The notes: generated from the sequence alone by a model not told the origin. A DNA stretch of 64,000 nucleotides from Nitrosopumilaceae archaeon (GCA_024644385.1 JAHELB010000002.1:1-64000); one strand, 5' to 3'. Numbered from the stretch's first letter, positions 18,419 to 28,026 are shown. A program made the numbers and translations.

Positions 18419-19569
18419 TTGGTCTCATCTTGAATAATTTTAGATAATGATTTGAGGTTTACATTCACGCCATTAGAATTTTTAAGGTAATAGGCACCTT
18501 TGATACTGTTAGTTGTTACTCCATCAACTGTTTCTTTCTTAATCAAAGGCGTCAAGCAGGTGCAACAGTCGGAAAGAATTTCACATCCTGCTTTTTCCAA
18601 TTGTTTGGTATGTCCTAATCTGGTTGCTTGCTCTTTTACAGTTCTGGGGCAAAAGATCATACATCTTTTTTTGAACGATCTTCCTTTGAGCATTAAAGCT
18701 AAATCGGAGATTTCTTCAAGTCCCAATTGGGGACTTCCAAGCGTGATTAAATCTCCTTTTTCACATGTGTTTAATTCATCATAAACTTTAGTCATCTCAT
18801 CGTCATCAAAATCGATTTTTTCAGATTCGTGATCATCTTCATCAAAATTGAATTTTGCACAGGTTCCTGAAGTGCCCATTCCCCCACAAAGTGATTTACA
18901 GCTTCGCCGGTCCATCTTTCCAATGCCAGAAATGTTTACTGATTCATTACCAACTTTTCCTGCAAAAAAACCAAGGAGTCCATAAGTTAGTTCATTAGGA
19001 TTTTCAACTTTCATCCGAATCGTAAGGTTTGAGGAGATCTCTTTTCTTAATGAAGAATATGGGCTTTTACCTGTCAACGCGCTTGCCAGTGCACTAAATG
19101 CACTTTCTTTGTTAGTTTTTAAATTATCAAAAGAATTTGCGTGAATTGCTGCGTTACTTTCTGCGAATGATACCTGAGTTCCTGCTTTTGGAATTTCAAA
19201 AATTTCGTAAGGAATACAAGAAAATGAAGGAATAACTCCCATCGTTTCGTACGATTGTTTAATTGAGAGTTGTTTTGAGATGAAGTTATCCTCTAAATTA
19301 TATTTCGAGACACTATCAATATCAAATCCCATAGGATTAAGACTGGTCTTTACCTTGACTCTAGCATTTTTACTCATATTGGAGAGAAACTCCTCACCAG
19401 CATCTCCTATTGTATTATAATTAACCCCAGAAAGATGTGCCCACTCTATTGGAATTAGTTTTTCTGCATCGGTTGCCTCTCCGGTTGCAACTAAAATTCT
19501 ATAAGCTGTCTGCATAGTTTCTCCATGCTCACCTTTTAATGCAGATTCTTCTTCTTTAGTTAGATCCAT
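18415..19569 (-). CDS. Phosphomevalonate dehydratase large subunit (aconitase X catalytic, DUF521)
   Basis: The protein has 384 residues and is the aconitase X catalytic domain. Cysteines for an Fe-S cluster are visible in CGGMGTSGTCAKF and in CEILSDCCTCLTPL, together with TYGLLGFFAGKVG. The start is ATG at 19569 (MDLTKEEE), matching family N-termini; the frame is open to 19869 but that extension lies antisense to endonuclease III and looks non-coding. It is divergent from nth, with both promoters in about 55 nt. Confidence 0.92.
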   Translation of the reverse strand: MDLTKEEESALKGEHGETMQTAYRILVATGEATDAEKLIPIEWAHLSGVNYNTIGDAGEEFLSNMSKNARVKVKTSLNPMGFDIDSVSKYNLEDNFISKQLSIKQSYETMGVIPSFSCIPYEIFEIPKAGTQVSFAESNAAIHANSFDNLKTNKESAFSALASALTGKSPYSSLRKEISSNLTIRMKVENPNELTYGLLGFFAGKVGNESVNISGIGKMDRRSCKSLCGGMGTSGTCAKFNFDEDDHESEKIDFDDDEMTKVYDELNTCEKGDLITLGSPQLGLEEISDLALMLKGRSFKKRCMIFCPRTVKEQATRLGHTKQLEKAGCEILSDCCTCLTPLIKKETVDGVTTNSIKGAYYLKNSNGVNVNLKSLSKIIQDETK

Positions 19570-19624
19570 TAGTAGTTGTTGGTTATTACAGATATAATAC
19601 TTGTACGTAAAAATTTTGATAGAG

Positions 19625-20278
19625 ATGAAAAAAATTCTCCAAGGAATGCAAAATACAATGAATTCTGTCAAGCCTCCAAGAATGACTGCTCTTCGAAAAC
19701 TCCATGAGGCAGAAACAGGAGGTCCATTTAGTATTTTAATTGGAACCATACTATCTGCGCGTACAAAAGATGAAAGCACAACCAAGGTCGTAAAAGCTTT
19801 ATTTTCCGAATACAAAAATGCAAAGGATCTTGCAAATGCCAAATTAAAAAATATTGAAAAAATTATCAAGCCTATTGGATTTTATCATGTTAAAGCTAAA
19901 AGAATTATTGAAGTTGCAAAGATTATTGATTCTAAATATAAAGGAAAAGTACCAGCTGATCTTGAAAAATTAGTAGGACTTCCTGGTGTTGGCAGAAAAA
20001 CTGCAAACTGTGTTTTAGTTTATGCTTACGATAAACCAGCAATACCGGTAGATATCCACGTTCATAGAATCTCAAATAGATTAGGTTTGGTTGATACAAA
20101 AACTCCAGAAGAGACGGAATTTGAATTAATGGAAAAAGTTCCAAAAAAATTTTGGCTTGAGATAAATGATACATTTGTGATGTATGGTCAGAATATTTGT
20201 AAGCCAATTTCTCCAATGTGTGATGTTTGCAGGATTAAAAAATTTTGTAAATACTACAAAACTAAGACCTCTTCTTAG
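19625..20278 (+). CDS. nth: Endonuclease III (DNA glycosylase/AP lyase)
   Basis: The protein has 217 residues and removes oxidised pyrimidines. The helix-hairpin-helix reads LVGLPGVGRKTAN with the catalytic lysine, and VDIHVHRISNRL carries the catalytic Asp. The C-terminal C-x6-C-x2-C-x5-C pattern (CKPISPMCDVCRIKKFC) binds [4Fe-4S]. The start is ATG at 19625; an in-frame TTG at 19601 is less likely. The 3' end overlaps the convergent secreted protein gene by 17 nt. Confidence 0.95.
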   Translation: MKKILQGMQNTMNSVKPPRMTALRKLHEAETGGPFSILIGTILSARTKDESTTKVVKALFSEYKNAKDLANAKLKNIEKIIKPIGFYHVKAKRIIEVAKIIDSKYKGKVPADLEKLVGLPGVGRKTANCVLVYAYDKPAIPVDIHVHRISNRLGLVDTKTPEETEFELMEKVPKKFWLEINDTFVMYGQNICKPISPMCDVCRIKKFCKYYKTKTSS

Positions 20279-20927
20279 TTACAAAAAGAATTGCTACAAT
20301 AATTCCAATAGCAGCCGCAAGATAAAATGGAAATAAGGCAATTACATTTTCTGAAGGATTTCCTGAAAGAATTTCAATTATCATACTTCCAGAATTTACT
20401 GCAGGAGGATCAGTGGGGCTCTCCATCCCATGAACAGAATACGAATCGATTACAAATGAACCAATATTTAGATTCGAGACTGTTATTCTGGCCCCGTTAT
20501 TTACTGTCAATCCTCCTCTTTCAGTATAAGACATTATTAATTTGGTAGCAGGGTACCAACCCCTTTCAAGGTCTCGTTGTACAACTACATACCCTTCTCG
20601 TTCCGTATTTACTGCTACCCAAAATTTTTCATCAGGGGGTCCGCCCATTCCTATTTCTACAAATTTGTCAGAGTTTTTATCATAAAATTTGAAAACTCCA
20701 TTTCCTTTTGGATTCTCATACACAAGGTTGTTATCAATTGTTAACTGCCAGCTAATTGCATGATCATTTTCTAAATCTACAATAATTGCATCTCTTGAAA
20801 TTTTGTTAAATTCTTCGAACGGAATTTCTATTGTATCAATTATTACAGAAGGGTTTTTTACTTCCTGACCAAATACGGGTGAAAAAAGAAATCCCAAGAG
20901 AAAAATCAAAGATATTACAGTTTTCAT
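20262..20927 (-). CDS. Secreted, membrane-anchored protein of unknown function
   Basis: The protein has 221 residues. A signal peptide (residues 1-20, cleaved after VFG) and a C-terminal hydrophobic helix (about 196-215) with a KKRS tail predict an outward-facing domain anchored in the membrane. The ectodomain is rich in beta-forming residues, with VEIGMGGPPDEKFWVAV and GGLTVNNGARITVSNL. I recognise no family. It lies between nth (convergent) and sat, and nothing suggests a role in sulfur assimilation. Confidence 0.7.
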   Translation of the reverse strand: MKTVISLIFLLGFLFSPVFGQEVKNPSVIIDTIEIPFEEFNKISRDAIIVDLENDHAISWQLTIDNNLVYENPKGNGVFKFYDKNSDKFVEIGMGGPPDEKFWVAVNTEREGYVVVQRDLERGWYPATKLIMSYTERGGLTVNNGARITVSNLNIGSFVIDSYSVHGMESPTDPPAVNSGSMIIEILSGNPSENVIALFPFYLAAAIGIIVAILFVTKKRS

Positions 20928-20957
20928 GGATTAAACCACTTTTGAGTGAATAAATAT

Positions 20958-22097
20958 CTAGTCAACAAATGGGTGTGAATGATTCAAGATTACTTTGGCC
21001 ACCTCAGGTCTTAAGATAAATTCTGATGGGGCTTGCCCATTTTGAATCATTTCTCTTAGTTTTGTTCCGCTAATTTGCTCTTTTGACTCATCACCATGGG
21101 GACATGCTTTTGGATTTGTATATGTTAAGCATTTCTTGCAATAGAAAAATGCAGGGAAGAATACAGGTGAAATCTCTAATTCTGGATAATCATCAAATAT
21201 TTTTTGGGCTGCAAAAGGATCATAAAAACTTCCTACTCCAGCGTGATCCCGGCCTATAATGATATGTGTACATCCATAGTTTTGCCTCATTATTGCATGG
21301 TGGATAGCCTCTTTTGGACCAGCATATTTCATTTCAGTATGTAAAGTCCCAAGTTTACATCTGTTTTCTGGATAATAGTTTTTTATCATAGTTTCATAGC
21401 ATTTTATAATTACTTCATCAACAAAGTCTCCGGATTTTTTCTTTCCAATTATTGGGTTGACAAATACCCCATCCCTTGTAGTTATTGAAGTTTTTTGAAG
21501 CATCTCATGAGCAACATGAGGAGGGTTTCGTGTTTGGAAAGCACAAATAGTTTTCCAACCCGCTTGAGCAAATGTCTCTCTTGTTTGTAAAGGAGTTAAT
21601 CGGTTTTTTCTAATTTCACTCTCCTCTGGTCTTTTAATATAATCTATTTTTCCGCCAACAAGGAAATCATGCATGTTCATAGTTTTGGCCACACCGGGGT
21701 GTGAATTATCAGTTGTTCCATATACTCCTTGAGCGGTTTTTTTCTTATCAAAAGAAAATGTTTCCTCAACATGGAGTGCGGCTACGCCCAAACCCTGATG
21801 ATTTTGTAGCAAAACATCTCCAGCATCTTTCATTTTTTTTGCATTTGATTCGTCCACATCTAGAACAATAGGAATGGTCCAAGCTAATCCACTTGATAAT
21901 CTCCCTGTAGATACAACATTTTCAAAATCCCGTTGCCCTAAAAATCCCTCAATAGGGCTAAAAATTCCATCTGCTATATTTTCGACATCATTTGCAAGAT
22001 CTTCGGAAATCGAAACTGGAAGCATTCCCGAGGCATCAATTTTGTTTATTCTATTTACCAGAATTCCACCGTGGGGTTTAATGGCCTCATTACTCAA
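20958..22097 (-). CDS. sat: Sulfate adenylyltransferase (ATP sulfurylase)
   Basis: The protein has 379 residues of single-domain ATP sulfurylase, converting sulfate and ATP to APS. The active-site motifs are present: [28 protein letters not shown] and SGTKLREM. Cysteines in [18 protein letters not shown] suggest a zinc site common in archaeal and thermophile enzymes. It starts 2 nt after the cysH stop, so the pair forms an operon for the first two steps of sulfate assimilation. Confidence 0.95.
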   Translation of the reverse strand: MSNEAIKPHGGILVNRINKIDASGMLPVSISEDLANDVENIADGIFSPIEGFLGQRDFENVVSTGRLSSGLAWTIPIVLDVDESNAKKMKDAGDVLLQNHQGLGVAALHVEETFSFDKKKTAQGVYGTTDNSHPGVAKTMNMHDFLVGGKIDYIKRPEESEIRKNRLTPLQTRETFAQAGWKTICAFQTRNPPHVAHEMLQKTSITTRDGVFVNPIIGKKKSGDFVDEVIIKCYETMIKNYYPENRCKLGTLHTEMKYAGPKEAIHHAIMRQNYGCTHIIIGRDHAGVGSFYDPFAAQKIFDDYPELEISPVFFPAFFYCKKCLTYTNPKACPHGDESKEQISGTKLREMIQNGQAPSEFILRPEVAKVILNHSHPFVD

Positions 22098-22099
22098 AA

Positions 22100-22831
22100 T
22101 TATACTCCTTCAGGTGAATGTAATCCACACTCTTTGGTTTCATCACTTTCCCACCACCAACGGCCTGCTCTTAAATCTTCACCATCCTTAATGGCTCTTG
22201 TACAAGGGTCACATCCAATGCTAGAGTACCCTTTGTCAATAAGAGAATTGTAAGGTACGTTATTCTTTTTAATATAATTCCAAACTTGGTCCCAACTCCA
22301 ATCAAGTAAGGGGTTTACTTTGACGATTCCGTTGTATTTCTCATCAATTTCAAGCATTTTGGCATTTTCTCGGGTTGATGTTTGATCTCTTCTAATCCCT
22401 GTTATCCATCCATCCAAATTTGCCAACATTTTCCGTAGTGGTTTTACTTTTCTAATTCCACAACAAAGGCGTCTATTTTCTACGCTATCATAAAAAAGAT
22501 TGATTCCCTTGGTTTGAACCATTTCTTCAACTTCCCTTGCTTCTGGAAACATTATCTCAAAAATTACATTGTATTTTTTTGAAAGATTATCCATTATATC
22601 ATAGGTTTCTTGCGGGAGTCTTCCAGTATCTAAGGTAAAAAACCGAAATTTTGGATTAATTTTTGTCATCATATCAATTAATAGTGAATCTTCAACCCCA
22701 AAGCTCGATGCCTTTGCAACTTTAGGATGCAAGTTATCTGATGTCCATTTTAGTGCATCTTCAGCAGTTTTTAATGTGGGGTTAACCTCATCTAGCTCCC
22801 TTTGAGTAAATTTTACCACAGTAAGATCCAT
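22100..22831 (-). CDS. cysH: Phosphoadenylyl/adenylyl-sulfate reductase
   Basis: The protein has 243 residues of the CysH family. [15 protein letters not shown] is the PP-loop-like site, and TGIRRDQT the substrate-binding motif. The paired cysteines [10 protein letters not shown] and GCDPCTRAI indicate the [4Fe-4S] type, usually APS-preferring. KECGLH at the C-terminus holds the catalytic cysteine. With sat it makes sulfite from sulfate. A separate APS kinase (cysC) lies at 39.9 kb, so both APS and PAPS are available. Promoter shared region with the divergent ThiI-like gene is about 75 nt. Confidence 0.93.
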   Translation of the reverse strand: MDLTVVKFTQRELDEVNPTLKTAEDALKWTSDNLHPKVAKASSFGVEDSLLIDMMTKINPKFRFFTLDTGRLPQETYDIMDNLSKKYNVIFEIMFPEAREVEEMVQTKGINLFYDSVENRRLCCGIRKVKPLRKMLANLDGWITGIRRDQTSTRENAKMLEIDEKYNGIVKVNPLLDWSWDQVWNYIKKNNVPYNSLIDKGYSSIGCDPCTRAIKDGEDLRAGRWWWESDETKECGLHSPEGV

Positions 22832-22905
22832 TGTTAATTGTTTTATATTGATTACCCGTGATTTTTATCCTAAATTATAAACAGGTAAAATTGAAAAGAA
22901 AAAAG

Positions 22906-24033
22906 ATGAAAGAAGTTTCCTATGTAGTGGTCTTTCCTACAATATTTTCTAAAAATAAAATTCCTCAATTGATTTCAAATATTAAAAAAATTCTAAAAAT
23001 TAGAAATCAAGATTTCCAAACAATAAAACGAGATGGGGAAATTATTTTAGTTAATTCAACTGACCCAGTTTTCTCCTCGTCTGCCATCAATTTACTTTTT
23101 GGAATTGAAAAAATAGCTATTGCGCGACAAATAAAAAATGATTTTAAGACAATTGTATCTGAAATTACTGCTATAGGTGGAAATTTACTTCTAAAAGGAG
23201 AAAAGTTTCTTGTTAAAGTGGAGGGAAAATCCAAGGGATTTTTTCCAAAGGATATAGAAATTGCTGCAACGTCGTCAATAATAGAAAAAAAATCTAATTT
23301 AGGTGCTAAACCTGGAACGGAGGGAGATTATGACAAGTTACTATATACCTATTTGACAAAAAATAATGCATACGTTTGCATCTTTATAGATAAAGGACAG
23401 GGAGGAATCCCATTTAATTCTAAAAAACAAAATACAATTTGTAGTATCTATGATGAAATATCTGCAGTTTCATGTTTTGAAACAATAAAACAAGGTTTTG
23501 ATTCGAAGATAATAGTTTGTTATCGAAAAAAATCAGAATTAATGAATTTATCTAAAATTATAAATCAAATAATTCCTAGATTAGTTAAAGAAAAAATTTC
23601 AATAGATTTTTTTCATATAAAGGTAAATTCCTCTGGTGCAAAAAATTATCTGACCTTCATAAACTCTGTAATTGATATTTTACTTCATGAAGCAAAATTA
23701 AATAAATTAAATTATGTCTCCCTTTCCCTCTTTCCTCTAATTTTTTCTCAAAAGTTTATAGAATTTTACATTAAAAAAATATTTCAGCACAATAAATTAC
23801 CAATTATTCCTCTTAGTGGAGTAGATTACAAATTGTTTGAAGAAGCAAAAGAAATTGGTTTAGAAAAACATATCTCAAATATGAATAAAATAATCCAAGT
23901 AAATTCAAAGGAGATTCCTCAAATCTCGCCACAAATAATAAAATTTGCATTATCTACGAAGAAGACCGTTGATGTAGAAATTGGTCCAAATAATGTGCAT
24001 GATATTTTAGATTCTTTGGAAGAAAATCATTGA
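22906..24033 (+). CDS. ThiI-like THUMP protein with a degenerate PP-loop
   Basis: The protein has 375 residues from ATG 22906; a GTG at 22858 is an alternative. Its layout follows ThiI: N-terminal ferredoxin-like and THUMP domains (about 1-165) for tRNA binding, the linker GGIPFNSKKQ, then the pyrophosphatase fold. Where ThiI has SGGIDSPVA, this protein has SIYDEISAV (residues 180-188), so ATP binding and adenylation are probably lost. The late motif LPIIPLSGVDYKLFEEAKEIG matches the ThiI region ending PLIGMDKEEI. It may bind tRNA without 4-thiouridylation. It is divergent from cysH. Confidence 0.7.
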   Translation: MKEVSYVVVFPTIFSKNKIPQLISNIKKILKIRNQDFQTIKRDGEIILVNSTDPVFSSSAINLLFGIEKIAIARQIKNDFKTIVSEITAIGGNLLLKGEKFLVKVEGKSKGFFPKDIEIAATSSIIEKKSNLGAKPGTEGDYDKLLYTYLTKNNAYVCIFIDKGQGGIPFNSKKQNTICSIYDEISAVSCFETIKQGFDSKIIVCYRKKSELMNLSKIINQIIPRLVKEKISIDFFHIKVNSSGAKNYLTFINSVIDILLHEAKLNKLNYVSLSLFPLIFSQKFIEFYIKKIFQHNKLPIIPLSGVDYKLFEEAKEIGLEKHISNMNKIIQVNSKEIPQISPQIIKFALSTKKTVDVEIGPNNVHDILDSLEENH

Positions 24034-24064
24034 GAATTTAAACAACGTCATTCGATTTCTGTAC

Positions 24065-25300
24065 ATGTATAAAATTGGTGAATTTATTTACCCATGGGGA
24101 AGTGGTCATTATTCTCGTATGATAAGATTTCATGAGGTATTTTCTGACTTTATGAAAGAAGATTTTGAGGTTCATTTTTCCAGTAAAGATCATGTTTACC
24201 AGAAATTATTAGAAAAATTTCCAAATGAAAAAAATAAAATTCATAATATTTTGATGCCAACTCCAATTGATGGAAAATTTGGTCCAAGTATCACTTTATC
24301 TATGTTAAATTTTTTGTTACCGATTGCAGGAAATCCACCGCTTGTAAATCAAATTATTAATTATTTGAGAGAAGAAAGAAAACTATACGATAAAGAAAAA
24401 TTTGATCTGGTAATCAATGATGGAGACATGGGGTCAAATATTTTAGCAAGAAATCGCAATATCCCAAGTCTCTTCATTACTAATCAATTTAAACCAAAAT
24501 TGTATAAATCAAGAATATACCTTTATCCTTCACTTTATTTTATTGCAAAACAAATTGCTAAGGCCAGAAAAATTATTGTAGCTGATTCTCCACCACCTTA
24601 TACCCTTTGTGAATTTAATTTAAATTTTCCAAAGGAAATTGAAAAAAAAGTATCATACGTTGGTCATTTTACAAATAAGAAAAATATTCTTAAAACTCCT
24701 ATCTCTGATCTTGAAAAAATTATTCAAGGTAATGATTTTGGATATTGGATGAGAACAGGAAACAAGTCTACCAATGACGGTACTGGAAAACGATTTGAAG
24801 AAGTTTTCCATCAAGATGAAATGAAAAAAGAAAAAAGGATAATTTCTCACGCCAAAAATGATTCTGCAATTAATTCTGTAACTGGCATGAATGGAAAGAA
24901 ATATAGTATATCAGAAACCTTAGAAAAAAAAATCGATTGGCTTCAAATAGATGTAGGCTATTTGTCAGAGCAAGAAAAGGAGGAGGTGTTGAGTTTAAGC
25001 CAATACGTGGTTGTAAATGGTTCACATACTGTAATGGGGGAAATATTAGGGGGTAAATCCAAACCAGTAATAGGAATTCCAATTTACGACGAGCATACAA
25101 ATAATATTGAATGGGCACAAAGAAAAAACTTGGCTATTTTAGCCAAAAAAACAGGGCACGTGATTAATGGAATAAACATGATCAAAGAAAATTACGAAAA
25201 ATTTATGGAGAATTTAACGGATTTTTCAAAGAATTTTGTTTCAAATGGGGCTGAAAATACAGCAAAGATTGCAGTTGAGGCCCTAGAAGAAAAGAGATAA
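24065..25300 (+). CDS. GT-B glycosyltransferase, MurG/UDP-glucuronosyltransferase-like
   Basis: The protein has 411 residues and a two-Rossmann GT-B look. The N-terminal domain starts KIGEFIYPWGSGHYSRMI, a glycine-rich acceptor loop. The C-terminal donor-site region reads VVVNGSHTVMGEILGGKSKPVIGIPI, followed by EHTNNIEWAQ. This resembles nucleotide-sugar transferases acting on lipids or secondary metabolites. No membrane helix is evident. The substrate is unknown. It follows the ThiI-like gene by 31 nt and precedes a candidate structured RNA. Confidence 0.75.
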   Translation: MYKIGEFIYPWGSGHYSRMIRFHEVFSDFMKEDFEVHFSSKDHVYQKLLEKFPNEKNKIHNILMPTPIDGKFGPSITLSMLNFLLPIAGNPPLVNQIINYLREERKLYDKEKFDLVINDGDMGSNILARNRNIPSLFITNQFKPKLYKSRIYLYPSLYFIAKQIAKARKIIVADSPPPYTLCEFNLNFPKEIEKKVSYVGHFTNKKNILKTPISDLEKIIQGNDFGYWMRTGNKSTNDGTGKRFEEVFHQDEMKKEKRIISHAKNDSAINSVTGMNGKKYSISETLEKKIDWLQIDVGYLSEQEKEEVLSLSQYVVVNGSHTVMGEILGGKSKPVIGIPIYDEHTNNIEWAQRKNLAILAKKTGHVINGINMIKENYEKFMENLTDFSKNFVSNGAENTAKIAVEALEEKR

Positions 25301-25323
25301 AGGAATATTTCGGGAATTTTAGT

Positions 25324-25393
25324 TATCTGGCACGCGGGAGTTCGATGGGCGAACTGACCGAAAGGGATGACGATAATATCCGCGTGTCAGATA
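25324..25393 (+). ncRNA. Candidate structured RNA with a 14-bp closing stem
   Basis: Bases 25324-25337 pair with 25380-25393 in a continuous 14-bp helix with one G-U pair. Inside are a 6-bp hairpin AGTTCG/CGAACT (25339-25344 with 25350-25355, loop ATGGG) and CC-GAAA-GG (25358-25365), a GNRA tetraloop. CTGA and GATGA flank the small hairpin and could form tandem G-A pairs. The G-U pair and GAAA loop favour the plus strand. I recognise no RNA family. It begins 24 nt after a glycosyltransferase stop and ends about 65 nt before a zinc-protein gene, so it could be a leader element or a free RNA. Confidence 0.6.
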
Positions 25394-25457
25394 TTTTAGT
25401 AATCGATCTATAGATATGTGGGAAGGCTTTTATGGAAAAAATTAAGGCATATCAGCA

Positions 25458-25766
25458 GTGCCTAACTGTCCAGAATGTACTGCAAGAGAAAAGAAGAAAA
25501 TTCAATCAAAGTACGAAGAAGACACACCTGAAGAGGAAAGGGGGAGAGATGATTTATTCAAGTTATTTGATGAGATAGATTTTCCAATGAAAATGGATAC
25601 TTCAACAAAGCATTTCATATGTAAAAGATGTGGACTTTATGCAACAAGAGAACAAGTTTCAGATATTCGATATAAATTAAATCAAAGAGAACGAACAAGA
25701 GAAGATAAACAAGATGATTACCTTGAGTGGTGGCAAAAAAGCAAAAAAGACAAAGAGCTAAACTAG
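25458..25766 (+). CDS. Small zinc-knuckle protein, unknown function
   Basis: The protein has 102 residues, from a GTG start that puts NCPEC at the very N-terminus. CPEC (about 4-7) and CKRC (about 54-57) form a likely split zinc site. The rest is highly charged and helical, ending DYLEWWQKSKKDKELN. I recognise no family. It is 11 nt upstream of the next gene on the same strand and downstream of a candidate structured RNA. Nucleic-acid binding is plausible but not shown. Confidence 0.7.
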   Translation: MPNCPECTAREKKKIQSKYEEDTPEEERGRDDLFKLFDEIDFPMKMDTSTKHFICKRCGLYATREQVSDIRYKLNQRERTREDKQDDYLEWWQKSKKDKELN

Positions 25767-25777
25767 AGCTGGTATTT

Positions 25778-26173
25778 ATGGTAAAAAAGAAAGATGATAT
25801 TCCTGAATGGGTTTCTGATGAAATTCAAAATGCAAAATTTAAGAAACCTGAAGAATTGAAGAGATCTGGATATATTTTGGAGATTTATGATGCTGATAAT
25901 AAAATAGATACTCAGTTATATGATCCAGTTGAGGATGGAAGACATATTGTAACTATGGATGTACCAAAAAAAATTAAAATTTCAAAATTAGAGAAAGGGG
26001 TGGTTTATGAATTTATTTTTGATCAACACAAAGCCCCTTTAAGCAAAAAAGTTACTGAGTTTTTACAAAAAGAAAAGGAGATAGAGATGGCAGCCATTTA
26101 TCAATTTGAATTAAAATCATTGGAACTTTTAGATGTAGGTTCAAATGAATCTGCAGACATTGATGAAGAATAA
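25778..26173 (+). CDS. Conserved-looking acidic protein, unknown function
   Basis: The protein has 131 residues from ATG 25778, just after the upstream stop. The frame stays open to 25727 but that part overlaps the previous gene. It has a basic start, a beta-rich middle (GYILEIYDADNKIDTQLYDP) and a long acidic end (SNESADIDEE). No signal peptide or membrane segment is seen. I cannot assign a family. Tight spacing suggests it works with the zinc-knuckle protein before it. Confidence 0.7.
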   Translation: MVKKKDDIPEWVSDEIQNAKFKKPEELKRSGYILEIYDADNKIDTQLYDPVEDGRHIVTMDVPKKIKISKLEKGVVYEFIFDQHKAPLSKKVTEFLQKEKEIEMAAIYQFELKSLELLDVGSNESADIDEE

Positions 26174-26180
26174 TCTATGC

Positions 26181-26975
26181 TTATTCTTGAATAGATAACT
26201 GTTTTTTAAAAGATGAACCTAGAATTGGGTTTATCAGATATGGAAAAGTTGTCTTTATCCAAACGACTATTCTCACTATAGAGGGAACTATAATTTCTAA
26301 TCTGGGAGAATTTGCTGCCTTTAAAACTGCTTTTCCTACAGTTTCTGCGCTAAGAGTGGTGGGTGAATATTTGGGCATTTTTTCAAATGATTTATGATCA
26401 AAGAAATTTGTTCGAACCATTATTGGACTCACTACAGTTACTCCAATTCCTGTTCCTTTAAGCTCGTGTTTGAGTCCTTCTGAAAATCCCAGCATGGCAA
26501 ATTTTGTAGCACAGTAGGAAGCAATTCCAGGTAGTCCAAAACTCCCTGCAACTGATGCAACATTCACAATATGACCAGATTTTTTTTCAATCATTGAGGG
26601 AAGAAAATTTTTGATGCAATAAATCATTCCAAAATAATTTGTTTCCATTTGTGATTCAATTTCTTCTATAGGTAATTTCGAAATGGATCCATAAATCGCA
26701 AATCCAGCATTATTTACAAGAATATCTACTGTTCCATATTTTTCTAATACAGTTTCAGACATTTTTTTGACCTGAGATTTATCAGAAACATCACAAACAT
26801 ATACAAAAGTTGAAACATTTAATTTTTTTAGTTCCTCATCTACTTGGTCTAGTTTTTCTTGACTTCTAGATACTAAAATAATATTAGCTCCTTTCTTTGC
26901 AAATTGTATAGCTGATGCTCGTCCAATTCCTGATGAAGCCCCAGTAATCAGTACAACTTTATCTTTAAAATCCAT
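26181..26975 (-). CDS. Short-chain dehydrogenase/reductase
   Basis: The protein has 264 residues and is a classical SDR. TGASSGIG at the N-terminus binds NAD(P), NNAG is present, and YCATK gives the catalytic Tyr/Lys. The C-terminal tail (IVWIKTTFPYLINPILG) is hydrophobic, as in membrane-associated SDRs of the DltE/retinol-dehydrogenase type. The substrate is unknown; lipid-like substrates are typical of this tail. It lies 34 nt downstream of the flippase-like gene on the same strand, perhaps co-transcribed. Confidence 0.9.
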   Translation of the reverse strand: MDFKDKVVLITGASSGIGRASAIQFAKKGANIILVSRSQEKLDQVDEELKKLNVSTFVYVCDVSDKSQVKKMSETVLEKYGTVDILVNNAGFAIYGSISKLPIEEIESQMETNYFGMIYCIKNFLPSMIEKKSGHIVNVASVAGSFGLPGIASYCATKFAMLGFSEGLKHELKGTGIGVTVVSPIMVRTNFFDHKSFEKMPKYSPTTLSAETVGKAVLKAANSPRLEIIVPSIVRIVVWIKTTFPYLINPILGSSFKKQLSIQE

Positions 26976-27009
26976 AATTCAAAAATTCTCTTAAAAGATA
27001 AAGTGGTTT

Positions 27010-28026
27010 CTATTCATGTTCAACCTTACTATATTTACTGAGGGCTAATTTTACAAGTAAGAGCCAAGTAACTGCAATTGGGACATAATAAGTTGCTATT
27101 CGCCAACCAATTACTGTATTCCATATTGTATTTCCTTCTAGAATTTCTAGATTGAAGGGGTTTTGATTGTTCAAGTACGCAACAATTCCAAATTCGGCTA
27201 GTCCGGAACCACCAACTGTAATTGGTAAATTTCCGATGGCGTTTGCCCCCATTACTGCCATAATAGAATCAAAGGCTCCTATTACATACCCGGTTCCAAA
27301 AGCAATAATCATAAAAGAGATTCCATAAAATGACCAGGATAACAAGGATAGGAAAAATGAAGTTGTGAATATTTTTTTAGACTCACTAGTTCTTAGGTTT
27401 TTTTTGCTCATTACACAAACTTCTTCCATCCAAGAATTTGTTTTAGTTACAATGTTTTTGCCTTTTTCTTTTCCCAATTTCTCAACTAAACCTGAAATAA
27501 TTTTTGGAAGCTGAAATATTCTCTTTGATGATAAAAAGAATAAAACCATCCATAATGTGGTTACAAAGATACTTGTTCCTAAAATAATGACTCCTACAAC
27601 ATATGCACCACTAATCAGTGCAATTATTCCTGCCATGATGGACAATAAACCAGCAGCCAATACCTCGGTAACTATATCCATAATTGCAATCCAAGTAGAT
27701 TTTGAGGGAGGGACACCTTTCTTATGAAGATAATAAATTACAATAAACTCTGCTCCTACAAACATTGGCGTCGTAAATTTAATAAATTCACTCCCAACTC
27801 TTACTCCTGTTAATTTCCAAAAAGAATCAAATTTTCCTAAATATTGTTGTGCAATGTAGGCAAATTTTATTCCTTGAACACCCAATTTTATCATCATAGC
27901 AATTACTGCCATCACAAATGGAAAAATTCCAATGGCCAAAACATCTTCTATTTTAATATCAAATTGAAAGGCGATAAACAGAATAGGGATAAGAGTTACC
28001 GGAATTACAATTATTCTCCAATTCAT
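27010..28026 (-). CDS. LPG synthase TM-region/UPF0104 family membrane protein
   Basis: The protein has 338 residues with about eight membrane segments. The family signature near the end, NAIGNLPITVGGSGLAEFG, identifies the lysylphosphatidylglycerol synthase transmembrane (YbhN/AglD-type) superfamily. Members are implicated in lipid or lipid-linked sugar movement, or fused to synthetases. There is no catalytic GNAT domain here. Pairing with an SDR and nearby glycosyltransferases fits lipid or glycan metabolism, as an inference. Confidence 0.85.
   Translation of the reverse strand: MNWRIIVIPVTLIPILFIAFQFDIKIEDVLAIGIFPFVMAVIAMMIKLGVQGIKFAYIAQQYLGKFDSFWKLTGVRVGSEFIKFTTPMFVGAEFIVIYYLHKKGVPPSKSTWIAIMDIVTEVLAAGLLSIMAGIIALISGAYVVGVIILGTSIFVTTLWMVLFFLSSKRIFQLPKIISGLVEKLGKEKGKNIVTKTNSWMEEVCVMSKKNLRTSESKKIFTTSFFLSLLSWSFYGISFMIIAFGTGYVIGAFDSIMAVMGANAIGNLPITVGGSGLAEFGIVAYLNNQNPFNLEILEGNTIWNTVIGWRIATYYVPIAVTWLLLVKLALSKYSKVEHE

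Noticed and set aside
19570-19869. N-terminal extension of the phosphomevalonate dehydratase large subunit
   Set aside because: The extra 100 codons lie antisense to endonuclease III, look like a shadow frame, and precede an ATG that matches family N-termini.
25324-25393. tRNA, box C/D or H/ACA guide RNA explanation of the first structured RNA
   Set aside because: No cloverleaf fits. CTGA and GATGA occur, but a proper kink-turn needs a 3-nt bulge beside the C-stem that is missing. No ACA box follows the closing stem.
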